Assembly (NCBI GenBank): GCA_017453465.1
Contig: JAFTEV010000050.1
Coordinates: forward strand, 1 to 49,253
Source: Bacteroidaceae bacterium
Lineage (GTDB): Bacteria > Bacteroidota > Bacteroidia > Bacteroidales > Bacteroidaceae
Length of the DNA: 49,253 nt
Direction of reading: 5' to 3'
Shown: piece by piece, positions 31,932 through 41,900 of the stretch
Layout of the letters: each line of letters begins with the position of its first letter
How positions within the stretch are numbered: position 1 is the stretch's first letter
Notes under the pieces: model-generated
Databases searched by the model: none
The model's input: only the letters and a program-made list of their open reading frames with translations
What the model was told of the DNA's origin: nothing
Program-made: the position numbers and the translations under genes

Positions 31932-31939
31932 TATATTTG
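31932..31939 (+). promoter_or_regulatory. -7 box of argC
   Basis: TATATTTG fits TAnnTTTG exactly; start about 6-8 bases later, leader about 28 nt. The right repeat arm abuts its upstream side. Confidence 0.5.
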
Positions 31940-31973
31940 CAGCGTTTTTATCATTTCCAGAGAAAACAGACGT

Positions 31974-32996
31974 ATGATTAAAGTAGGTATTCTGGGTGCA
32001 GCAGGCTACACAGGCGGCGAACTGATTCGCCTCTTGCTCTGCCACCCCGAAGTAGAAATCACATTTGCCAACAGCGAATCGAATGCCGGCAACAAGGTCT
32101 ATGAAGTGCACGAAGGACTGCTGGGCGACACCGAACTTGTTTTCACCAACGAAATGCCTTTCACAGACGTGGATGTCGTCTTCTTCTGCTTTGGCCACGG
32201 CAAGAGCGAAGCCTTCTTGCAGGAACACACTATTCCGCCCCATGTCAAAATCATCGACCTGGCACAGGACTTCCGCATTGCCGCCCCCACCCACGACTAC
32301 ATCTATGGACTGCCAGAGATTCACCGCGAGCAAATCGTAGGCTGCCGCCATCTGGCCAACCCTGGCTGCTTTGCCACCTGCATCCAGCTGGGACTGCTGC
32401 CTTTGGCCAAAGCCGGACTGCTGACCCACGACGTTGCGGTCAATGCCGTGACAGGCAGCACGGGTGCCGGACAGAAGCCCGGAGCCACCACACACTTCTC
32501 GTGGCGCAGCGACAATTTCTCCGTTTACAAGCTGTTCACCCACCAGCATCTGCACGAAATCTGCCAGAGCCTCAACGAGCTTAAGCCTGCCCAAGCCCCC
32601 CACGTGGTTGACACCCTGGACGAAGGGTTTGACCAGGCAACAGGCATCAGCATTGATTTCATCCCCTACCGTGGCGACTTTGCCCGTGGCATCTTCTGCA
32701 CAGAAGTCATCACGCTGGAGGAGGCCATGCCTACCGAAGCTGTGGCACAGCTCTACCGCGACTTCTACCGCGAAGCCGCCTTCACCCACTACAGCGACAA
32801 GGCCATCGACCTGAAGCAAGTGGTCAACACTAACAAGGCCCTGATTCACGCCGAGACATTCGGGCGCAAAGTGGTCATCATCAGCATCATCGACAACCTG
32901 CTGAAGGGAGCCGTAGGCCAAGCCGTGCAAAACATGAACCTCATGTTCGGCATTGACGAGAAGGCAGGATTGAGACTAAAAGCAAGTGCGTTTTAA
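31974..32996 (+). CDS. argC: N-acetyl-gamma-glutamyl-phosphate reductase
   Basis: Third enzyme of arginine synthesis: reduces N-acetylglutamyl phosphate (N-succinyl derivatives are used in some Bacteroidetes) to the semialdehyde. The NADP loop GILGAAGYTGGELIRLL is at residues 5-21; the catalytic cysteine is in NPGCFAT (Cys132); GITGSTGAG appears as VTGSTGAGQKPG. It is 340 aa, normal. The next gene, argD, follows after 134 bp. Confidence 0.95.
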   Translation: MIKVGILGAAGYTGGELIRLLLCHPEVEITFANSESNAGNKVYEVHEGLLGDTELVFTNEMPFTDVDVVFFCFGHGKSEAFLQEHTIPPHVKIIDLAQDFRIAAPTHDYIYGLPEIHREQIVGCRHLANPGCFATCIQLGLLPLAKAGLLTHDVAVNAVTGSTGAGQKPGATTHFSWRSDNFSVYKLFTHQHLHEICQSLNELKPAQAPHVVDTLDEGFDQATGISIDFIPYRGDFARGIFCTEVITLEEAMPTEAVAQLYRDFYREAAFTHYSDKAIDLKQVVNTNKALIHAETFGRKVVIISIIDNLLKGAVGQAVQNMNLMFGIDEKAGLRLKASAF

Positions 32997-33001
32997 TTAA
33001 G

Positions 33002-33093
33002 AGTGAAAAGTGAAAAATCTAAGTTACTGGGGCTAAACGCAACCTAATGCTGGCTGAACTGAAATTCAGATTTTTCACTATTCACTTTTCACT
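33002..33093. repeat. Dyad of agtgaaaa words in the argC-argD spacer
   Basis: Left: agtgaaaagtgaaaaatct (33002-33020). Right: agatttttcact (33068-33079) followed by attcacttttcact and again attcactattcact. The arms can pair over about 18 bases. The run ends just before the argD ATG at 33131. Confidence 0.7.
33053..33070 (+). promoter_or_regulatory. ArgR-like operator
   Basis: gctgaactgaaattcaga fits the ArgR box plan TGAAT-4-ATTCA with a single mismatch in the first half-site (TGAAC) and lies 61 bases before the argD start. It is part of the loop of the repeat dyad. Family knowledge of ArgR boxes is from other phyla, so this is tentative. Confidence 0.35.
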
Positions 33094-33130
33094 AAAAAAC
33101 ATTCACTATTCACTAAAAAAAACATTCCCC

Positions 33131-34276
33131 ATGGAACTATTCAACGTATATCCACTTTTTGACATAACCATTGAGAAAGGACAGGGCTGCAACGTGTGGG
33201 ACGACCAAGGGCAGCAGTATCTCGACCTCTACGGTGGCCACGCCGTCATCAGCATTGGCCACAGCCACCCACACTACGTGGAGGCCATGACCCGGCAGCT
33301 GAACAAGCTGGGGTTCTACAGCAACTCGGTGCAGAATCCACTGCAACGCGAACTGGCACACCGGCTGGGCAAAGCCTGTGGCTACGAAGACTATCAGCTG
33401 TTCCTCATCAATTCGGGAGCTGAAGCCAACGAAAACGCCCTGAAGCTCTCCAGCTTCTACAACGGACGCACCCGTGTGCTCTCGCTGGAGAAAGCCTTCC
33501 ACGGCAGAACCAGCCTGGCTGTGGAGGCCACCAACAACCCCAAAATCATTGCGCCCATCAACCAGAACGGCCACGTCACCTACCTGCCCCTGAACGACCT
33601 GCAAGCCTGGAGGGAGGAACTGGAGAAGGGCGATGTCTGCGCCGTCATCATCGAGTGCATCCAGGGCGTGGGCGGCATCCGACTGGCAACAGCCGAATTT
33701 ATGCAGGGACTGCGCAGCCTCTGCGACCAGACGGACACGGTGCTCATCTGCGACGAAATTCAGTGTGGCTATGGCCGCAGCGGAAAATTCTTCGCCCACC
33801 AGCACCTGGGCATCCAGCCCGACATCATCACCGTGGCCAAAGGCATCTGCAACGGATTCCCCATGGGCGGCGTGCTGATTTCGCCCAAGTTCCAGGCTGT
33901 CTATGGTCAGCTGGGCACTACCTTCGGCGGCAACCATCTGGGCTGTGCCGGAGCCATCGCCGTGCTCGATGTCATAGAGCAGGAGCACCTCGTTGAGAAC
34001 GCTGCCACCGTGGGCCAATACCTCATCGACACACTCCAGACTGAAATGCAGGCAGGCCGACTGCCCCACGTCGTCGATGTCCGTGGCCGTGGACTGATGA
34101 TAGGCATCGAACTCGACATTCCCTACAAAGAGCCACGCACACGGCTCATCAAGGAACAGCACTGCTTCACGGGCTGTTCGGGCACCAACGTCATCCGACT
34201 GCTGCCGCCCCTCTGCCTCACCCTGCAGCAAGCTGAAGACTTCATCCAGCGATTCAAAACCATCCTGCAAAGTTGA
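33131..34276 (+). CDS. argD: Acetylornithine aminotransferase
   Basis: PLP-dependent class III aminotransferase of arginine synthesis. LICDEIQCGYGRSGKFF and ITVAKGICNGFPMGG with the pyridoxal Lys are the family signatures, and NSGAEANENALKL is the substrate-binding loop. The ATG at 33131 gives 381 aa, the usual size; longer in-frame extension to 33047 lies in the repeat zone and is unlikely. Its stop overlaps the folP start (TTGA). Confidence 0.93.
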   Translation: MELFNVYPLFDITIEKGQGCNVWDDQGQQYLDLYGGHAVISIGHSHPHYVEAMTRQLNKLGFYSNSVQNPLQRELAHRLGKACGYEDYQLFLINSGAEANENALKLSSFYNGRTRVLSLEKAFHGRTSLAVEATNNPKIIAPINQNGHVTYLPLNDLQAWREELEKGDVCAVIIECIQGVGGIRLATAEFMQGLRSLCDQTDTVLICDEIQCGYGRSGKFFAHQHLGIQPDIITVAKGICNGFPMGGVLISPKFQAVYGQLGTTFGGNHLGCAGAIAVLDVIEQEHLVENAATVGQYLIDTLQTEMQAGRLPHVVDVRGRGLMIGIELDIPYKEPRTRLIKEQHCFTGCSGTNVIRLLPPLCLTLQQAEDFIQRFKTILQS

Positions 34277-35115
34277 CAGACTACACCATCAACATACGCG
34301 GACGGCTGTTCGACCTGAGCCAGCCAAGGGTCATGGGCATACTCAATGTAACGCCCGATTCCTTCTATGCCCTTTCGCGTCAGCAAACAGAAGCTGACAT
34401 CCGCCACAGGACAGAAGAAATCATTCGTGAAGGGGGCGACATCATCGACATAGGAGCCTACTCCACACGGCCTGGCGCACAGGAGGTAAGCGCTGAAGAA
34501 GAACGGGAGCGGCTGACATTCGCCCTGAAGATTGTGCGCGACATGGCCCCCGACATCCCCGTCAGCATCGACACCTTCCGTGCCGACATCGCGCAGATGG
34601 CTGTCGAAGAACTTGGTGCCGACATCGTCAACGACATCTCTGGCGGACAGCTTGACCCCGCCATGTTCTCCACCGTCAGCCGCCTAGGAGTTCCCTACAT
34701 CCTCATGCACACGCAGGGCACGCCGCAAACCATGCAGCAGCACACCGACTATGCCGACCTGATGCAAGACATGCTGCTCTACTTCGCACAGCGTGTGCAG
34801 CAGCTTCGCGACCTCGGCCAGAAAGACATCATCCTGGACCCTGGCTACGGCTTTGCCAAGACACTGGAACAGAACTACCTGCTCCTGCACCATCAGGAAG
34901 AGTTCTCCATCCTTCAGCTGCCCCTGCTCGTGGGCTTCAGCCGCAAAAGCATGATTTATCGTCTGCTGGACACCACGCCCGAAGGTGCGCTCAACGGCAC
35001 AACCGTGCTGAACACCATTGCCCTCACGAAGGGAGCCAGCATCTTGCGTGTCCATGATGTCAAAGCTGCAGCCGAAGCCGTTCTGCTATACAACCACACA
35101 TACTGCCATGTTTGA
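34273..35115 (+). CDS. folP: Dihydropteroate synthase
   Basis: Condenses pABA with 6-hydroxymethyl-7,8-dihydropterin pyrophosphate in folate synthesis. Motifs: MGILNVTPDSFY near residue 22, DIIDIGAYSTRPGA near 56-70, ISIDTFR-like PVSIDTFRAD and the late GFSRKSMIYRLL. At 280 aa it is normal. It starts with TTG (34273), overlapping the argD stop by four bases; no ATG at a suitable position is available upstream of the first motif, so TTG is the best choice. It overlaps cdaA by eight bases. Confidence 0.9.
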   Translation: MTDYTINIRGRLFDLSQPRVMGILNVTPDSFYALSRQQTEADIRHRTEEIIREGGDIIDIGAYSTRPGAQEVSAEEERERLTFALKIVRDMAPDIPVSIDTFRADIAQMAVEELGADIVNDISGGQLDPAMFSTVSRLGVPYILMHTQGTPQTMQQHTDYADLMQDMLLYFAQRVQQLRDLGQKDIILDPGYGFAKTLEQNYLLLHHQEEFSILQLPLLVGFSRKSMIYRLLDTTPEGALNGTTVLNTIALTKGASILRVHDVKAAAEAVLLYNHTYCHV

Positions 35116-35881
35116 ATTTGGAATAAAAGATGCCATCGACATCCTCTTCGTTGCCATGCTCCTCTATCAGGCATGGCGACTGATGAAGTCGTCGGGGTCG
35201 CTCAACATCTTCTACGGAATCCTCGTCTTCATCCTCGTCTGGATTGTCGTCTCCCAGGTCTTCGAGATGAAGTTGCTCGGCAGCATCTTCGACAAACTTG
35301 TCAGTGTGGGTGTCCTCGCCCTCATCATCCTCTTCCAGGAAGAAATACGCCGTTTCTTCCTTACTCTGGGCAGTCAGCGACGGCTCGGCCTCCTCATTCG
35401 CCTATTCTCCAAGAAGGACAAGGCAGAAAACACCGAAAACACCTCGATGCTGCCCGTCGTTATGGCGTGCAACTATATGTCGAAGAACATGATTGGTGCG
35501 CTCATCATCCTGGAGCGCGAAATGTCGCTCACCGACATCATCAAGTCGGGCGAAACCATTGATGCGTGCATCAACTCCGAACTCATCAAGAACATCTTCT
35601 TCAAGAACTCTCCCCTCCACGACGGAGCTATGATTATTAGCCACGGACGCATTACCGCCGCTGGTTGCATCCTGCCCGTCAGCCATTCGCTCAACATTCC
35701 CAAAGACCTTGGCCTTCGTCACCGCGCTGCACTGGGCATTACCCAGCAGTCCGATGCCATCGCCATCATCGTGAGCGAAGAGACGGGAGCCATCAGCGTG
35801 GCCATGCGCGGCGAATTTCGCCTCCGTCTGGCTGGTAACGAGCTGGAAAGCATCCTGTCTGAGGCTATGAACAATGAATAA
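35108..35881 (+). CDS. cdaA: Diadenylate cyclase CdaA
   Basis: Makes cyclic di-AMP from two ATP. Three N-terminal membrane helices (about residues 10-80) precede the DAC domain with its active-site motifs: HDGAMI at about 170-175 and RHRAALG near 206. 257 aa. It overlaps folP by eight bases; the pair folP-cdaA is often conserved in Bacteroidetes. Cyclic di-AMP typically controls osmolyte and cell-wall homeostasis. No gdpP-type phosphodiesterase is in the window. Confidence 0.93.
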   Translation: MFEFGIKDAIDILFVAMLLYQAWRLMKSSGSLNIFYGILVFILVWIVVSQVFEMKLLGSIFDKLVSVGVLALIILFQEEIRRFFLTLGSQRRLGLLIRLFSKKDKAENTENTSMLPVVMACNYMSKNMIGALIILEREMSLTDIIKSGETIDACINSELIKNIFFKNSPLHDGAMIISHGRITAAGCILPVSHSLNIPKDLGLRHRAALGITQQSDAIAIIVSEETGAISVAMRGEFRLRLAGNELESILSEAMNNE

Positions 35882-35891
35882 CTGAGACTTC

Positions 35892-35952
35892 TGCACAGCA
35901 GAGAGGCTCCCGAAAGTCTTTGTCTAACTTTCGGGGGCCTCTCTGCTGTGCA
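35892..35952. terminator. Bidirectional terminator between cdaA and sprA
   Basis: The left arm (35892-35918) pairs with the right arm (35927-35952) over about 26 bases, with one wobble, and a short loop. It separates the convergent genes and could terminate both. Confidence 0.8.
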
Positions 35953-35978
35953 CTACCCTTTATCTATAAGAACTATGC

Positions 35979-38900
35979 CTATCTTGTCAGGGAGAACTTG
36001 ATGTTGATGCCGAAGTCGGCTGTGGTGGTGGGATAGGAGCTTTGGGAAACGAGTGGCTTGGTTTTCTGCCAGTCGAAGAAAGCGGACATGGTGAGCAGTC
36101 GGCTGAAGGTGTAGTCGGCGTTGATGGCGAGTTTGTAGGCCGTGTTGCCGCTGGTGGCTGTGGACATGGCTGTCTGGATGTTGCGGTTGATGGCACTCTG
36201 CATACGGTAGCTGAAGTCGATGCGCAGGTTGAGGTCGTGGCTGACACCGCCTACTTTCTTGCTGCCTGTAGATTTGGCTGAAGAATTGTTGTTGCCTGCA
36301 TTTTGATTGTCGGACTGGCCTTTCTTGTTCTTGCTGTTCTTCTTCTGCTTGGCCGAGGCCGGGTCTTGGATGCGCTTGGCTCCGAAGAGGCTGATGTCTT
36401 TGATTTTGTAACCTACGCCGAAGACGAGGTCATCGGAGTAGTTTTCGGTAAGTGCCACGCTGGTCATGGAGAGGTTGAGCGTGCGTGTCTTCTTATATTC
36501 CACCTTGGCGGTCATGCCACTGTTGAAGGTCATATCTATACCAAGCAAGGGAGAGAAGGACTCGTTGATGCTGACGGTGGAGATGTTGTAGATGCTGCTG
36601 GGCACAGGGCTGCCTGTTGTGACATCGCTGACGAAACCGAGGTCGCCCATGTATTCCATCCAGCTGGCGTAAGAGTTGTAGGCTCCGACAGTGTAAACGC
36701 TCTTGTAGGCGTGGTTGAGGTTAAAGCTCTTGAAGTGCTGGGAGAACCAGGGAAGCTTGACCAGGCCGCTGTACTTGAGGCTCCAGTTAGGCAACATTCG
36801 CCAGAGGGAGGGGAAGATGTCGAGAGGACTGCTGGTGGCGTTGCCTCCGCAGTAGGCTGCAAGGAAGGCTGGCACCATGACATCGGCAGAGTACATGTTC
36901 ACCGTACCGTTAGCGGGATTGAAGGTCTGGCCAGCCAGAGAACCTGCGTTGTCGGGATAGACAGCATCGGCATAGCGAGATTCGACGCGATGCTGGATGA
37001 TGGGGAGGTAGCTAATGAAGTTTTCAAAAGGTTTGGATGCGTAGTTGTTGTCGATGTTGCCCATTTTGCTGAAGGCAGTCTTCAGTGAAATGATGGTCTG
37101 GTTGAAGCTGCCGCTGAGGGTGGTGGGCATTCCTGCATACATGAATTGTACACTCTTGGCGCGGTTTTCGGTACGGCTGGCATTGACATCAATCTTGACA
37201 TCGCGGAGAGGTTCAAGAGTCACCTTTACTTGCAAATCGGACATATTGGACATGCTGGCGGGAGTGGTGATGGTGGAGTCGTTGGTCATCAGCCAGCCAC
37301 GGTCGGCGGCTTTCTGCACGAAGCTGTCACCAATCATACCAAAGGCGAAGCCGAGACCAGGGGAGAGTCCGCCCGCTGTCTTTTTCTGTCCGAAGGCATC
37401 GCCGATTTCGGTCTTGAAGCCTGGGAGAGAGAGGGAGTAGGTGTTGCGGTAGGAAATGCTGACGTTGCGCACCGACATGAGTGCACGAGCCAGAATTTGT
37501 GCGGCCTTGTACCAACCGTTTTCTTCGAGGGGCTTCTTGGCCACGATGTTGACCTTGATGGGGATGGTGTCGCTGTTCAGAATCTTGATGGTGTTGGCAT
37601 CTGTGCGTTTGTACTTCAGCTGATAGGTCTGGCCGTCAACGGTGGTGGCACGGACGATGAGCCGCTTGGAGTTGAGTGCGTGCTTGACTTCTGTCTCTAC
37701 GGTGTCGCTGAGCTGAACTTCCTTGCTGAAGCCTTTTTGCTTCTTGCCCTCCTTGCCGTCAAGGGGTTCTCCGTCCTTGGCTGCGGCGGCATCCTTAAGG
37801 CTCTTCAGATTCCTGCCCTGCGCCGGTTTTTGAATCTTGTTGGTCGTCTTAGTCTTGTCTTCTTTCTTGTTGTTGCCAGAGAAACGCTTTTCGGTCTCTT
37901 CGAGGAATTTCCATTTCTTGTAGAGTGTCTCCAGATTCAAGCGTCCGTTGAGGTTCACGGTGCGCTGTGTGGTAGCCACGTGTCCCAAGGAACGTCCGTC
38001 TTCCAGTTCGGTGCCTCGTTTCCATCCATAGCTGGAGTTGTAAGAGCCATCGGCGGTCACCCAGTCGAGAATAGGAATTTTGTTGAGGGGCACAGCGTAG
38101 GAGGCGTTGAACGTGGAGTTGTAGGTAAGCGGACGGCCAAAGGAGAGGAGACTGCGCTTGACAGAGTCTTTCCAAGCTGTGTAGTCATCGGGATACAGGT
38201 TCTTGTTGACTACACGGTAGGGTTCTTCGATTTCGGCGTGGGTGTTGGAAGTCCACGACATCTTCAAGCTCTTGAAGAGGTCCCAACGCAGACTGAGGCT
38301 GCGGTTCCAGAGCATCTGGTCGCTCCAAGTGACGGGCAGCTTGCTGTTGGCATCAAGGTCGCGCTCTTGGTATTCGTAGTATTGGCGTGAGAGGTCGGTG
38401 TTGAACTGGATGCTCTGCGGCAGCCACTGAAGGTTTTGTGCCTTGATGATGTCGAGCCACTTGGATTTGCCCTTCAGGTCTTTGAAGGGTTCAAGGGGCT
38501 TGTACTTCGGAGCGTATGAATAGGTGAGACTGCCTTTCCAGTTTTCTTCGTTCTCATAGACGGTGGTTTCGCCAGTCTTGTATTTTTGGCTGTGGGAGTA
38601 GCTGATGGTGAAGTTGGCGGGATCCCATGGCATGGGTTTGCGGCTCTGGTAGCCAGACTTCCAGTTTGAGAGCGAGATGTTCTTGTTCTTCACCACGGTC
38701 TCGGTCATGCTGCGGAGCGAGTCTTTTTCATTTTGGTTTTCACATTCGTCGATGGCATCTTTCAGCAGCATGTCGGTGTCGAAGGGGTTGTACTTAGGCG
38801 AAATCTTCTGCCAGCTGTAGGAATAGTAGAAGGGGAGCTGCATCTTCCACTTTTCGGGGAAGAGTTTGCCCAGTTCAAACTGGGTAGTGATGCTCCACTC

Positions 38901-41900
38901 GTAGAGGTTGTCGTCGCGACGCTCGTTTACTTTCTCTTCAATGCCGCCAAAGCCTGCTGTCTCCACATGGCCTGTAAGGTTGACGGAACCGAGGTCGCTG
39001 AGCTGTACGCTGAGGTTGCCCTGCGCTGCCCAGCCGCCTTCGTTAGCATAGTCTTGCAGACGCAATTCGTTGACCCAGATTTCTACGTTCTTGGTGGAGC
39101 GGCTGTTGTTGCGCACACCAATCATCATGGTCTTGACTTCGCCCAACGTGGGATTACCCATGATGCTGATGCGGTTGTTGGGGCGATTGGGGTCATACTG
39201 ACGATAGAGGGAGGTGTAGCTGGCTGCGCCGTGTGCACGGGCTTTGTTACGTTCATGCTTTACATCTGTAAAAATACTAAGGTCGATGTCAAGCATGTTT
39301 TCTTGTGGCCATACGGCTTCGCAACCCGCCGCGTTATAAGTATCATAATGTCCGCGTGGGGTTTTGTTCAGGGGTATTTCATATTCGTAATAGTTGCTAC
39401 GGTAGTCGGAACCGACACGGATGAATACACTCATTTCCTTGTCGGCGAGCATATCGTCTTCTCCTTCCAGGGCATTGGCATGGACAAACATCTGGAGGTG
39501 TTTGTAGCGGCGCAGGTCGAGGTTCATGGTCTTATAGACAGCACGGGCATCGCCACTGGCAAGGCCATTGACAGTGATGGAGAGGGACTGTTCGTTTTCC
39601 TGTGTGAGCTGTGGCTGCGAGGGGTCAACGACACGGGTGATGCCAGGAGGAAGGACGTAGTTGACTGGCGACTTATCGTTGTTCTCCTCGATGTTGACAG
39701 CAGCAATGGTCATTGTGCCTGTGTTGCTGGGCTTGTCGCCGGTGTAGAGTTCCTTCTTGTAGGGGCGCCATTCGCCACGCACGAGATCAAGACTGGCGAA
39801 ACGCAGCACGATGGGACGCTGGAAGTTGGTCATATAGACTCGCATGAAGCGGATGCTGGACATATCTCTGATGCTACCAATGGTGGAGTCAGCTTCTTCC
39901 ACAGGGATGCGGAAGAGATACCAGTTGCACTTGGTGTTCTCGGTGCTGCCGTTGCGGAGTGTGGCATTGTATTCGCGTTTATCAACGATGTATTTTGAAC
40001 CGACATAGAGGTCGTTGGGGTTGATGCTGACATGGTAGCTGTAGTATTTCTCGTATTCGTCCATGGTGTAGTCCATGTTCACATCTTCACAGTCAGGACC
40101 CGACTTGTAGGCTGTGGAGTAGGTTTCGCCACTCTCGGCGGTGTTGGGCGAGTTGCCTTCCAGCATGTTGATGCGTTTATAGCGGTCCAGGATGCTTACC
40201 TCGGCGGCATCAAAGTCGCTACCACGGAAGTAGTGGTAGTCATCGCCAGCAGGGTCGTTCCAGATAGCACTGTAGGCTGATTCGGAGATTTTGCCATTGA
40301 GGGCATTGAGGTATTCGGCATAGGCACCAAAGGTACGCTCGTCGGTATCGGAGAGGCCGTTCAAGCCCACATCTTGCTGCTGGCGTGCGCCACTTTCGTT
40401 GGAGAAAGAATAAACTACACTCTTCTCGTTGGGCACACGTCCCCAGACGGTTTCTGTATAAGAAGTATTGCCATTCACGGGGTTGCCACTTTCGTAAGCC
40501 TTCTTTCCGTCCTTCAGTACGTCTTCACTCACTTCACCCAGGTTGAAGTAGAGGTCACCGCAGTAGTCGGCAATGTTGGCACTGTCCTTGGTATAGATGA
40601 AGGGGTCCATCATCCAGAACTCGATGTACTGCACATTGCTGGTTTCAAAGTCGCTTGTGTCCAGTTTGCGCATCATACCACCCCAACGCTTCTTCGGATT
40701 ATTCAGGTGGCCATCATAGTCAAGGTCGGTGTCGAGGTTGTAAGGACCACGCTCGTTGGGATAGAAGGCGAGGTTCAGCACGTCGAGGGTATTGCTTTCG
40801 CCGTAGTTGGTTTCGCGGTTGGGGTAGATTTCCTGCACATAGATGTCTCGCACATAGTGGTTTGACAGCTGGTCAAGGTCTCGCTTGATGTGCGACGGTG
40901 TGAGGGAACTGCTGCGGCGCGTGAAGAGCGGGTCTATTTCGTACCAAGCCAAGAGTGCACGGTTTTTGCCATAGTCTATGTTGTTGGTAAGGGAAGCCTC
41001 GGCAAACTCATGCGGCGTGCTGCTGATCATCCACTCTTGCGGCGACTTCACGCTGATGTTGTTTTTGGTGTTCTCAAAGTCATCAATGTAGGAGGCATTT
41101 CCCTGTGTGTCTTTCGACTGTCCGGCAATGAGCTGTGCAAAGTCGCCAGAAAAAGAGATATTGGAGGGTGCACTCACGTTAATGAGCGGAATCTTGTCAA
41201 TCATGTTGGTCAGCCACTGCGATTGCTGCTTCCAGTTGACGTTCAGTCCCCAGATGGTGTTGTTCAGCGGCTCTTCACCCATGCTCACTTTGGAAGTGAG
41301 CGGCTTTTCGGTCAGCCTCATCAGCGTACCGCCGATAGAGAAGTTTTTCGAGAAGTCGTATTGCCAGTTCAGTCCCAGCATGGTCTTTCTCATGGTGGAG
41401 TATTCCGACTGGCTTTCCAGGCTGACGTTCACATTGGTACCGGCATCGATGATGCTCTGGTTGATGATGGTCACTTTACCCAGCGTGTAATCTACGGAGT
41501 AGTCACTGCCTTCGGTGAGTGTCACGCCGCCTGCTGTCACCACCACTGAACCACGCGGAATGTTCATGCTTCCCAAGTCAATCTCCGAACCCGACGAAGC
41601 CTTGTATTCACCCGTCAGCAGGAACTTGTTCTTCTCGGCAATCTGCTTGGCAACGGTCTTCGTGCTGTCATACAGTTCGTCGTAGCAATACTTGTCGGCC
41701 ACGTCCTTACCAAACTTTGCCTCCAGCTTCTTTCTCAACCACTGTCCGAAAGGCTCTGCCACGGGGAAGATGACACGACCCGTGGAAGGTTGCACGGTGT
41801 AGCCTTCCACATAGTCGAACTTACCGTTAGGATGCGTCTTGTTGTTATTGTCCAGACGGTCCAGATTCATCACGCGCAACAGCGTCGTGTCCTTGTAAGC

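Noticed and set aside
33047-33130. N-terminal extension of ArgD
   Set aside because: The extra residues are translated from the repeat-rich leader; the family start fits ATG 33131.
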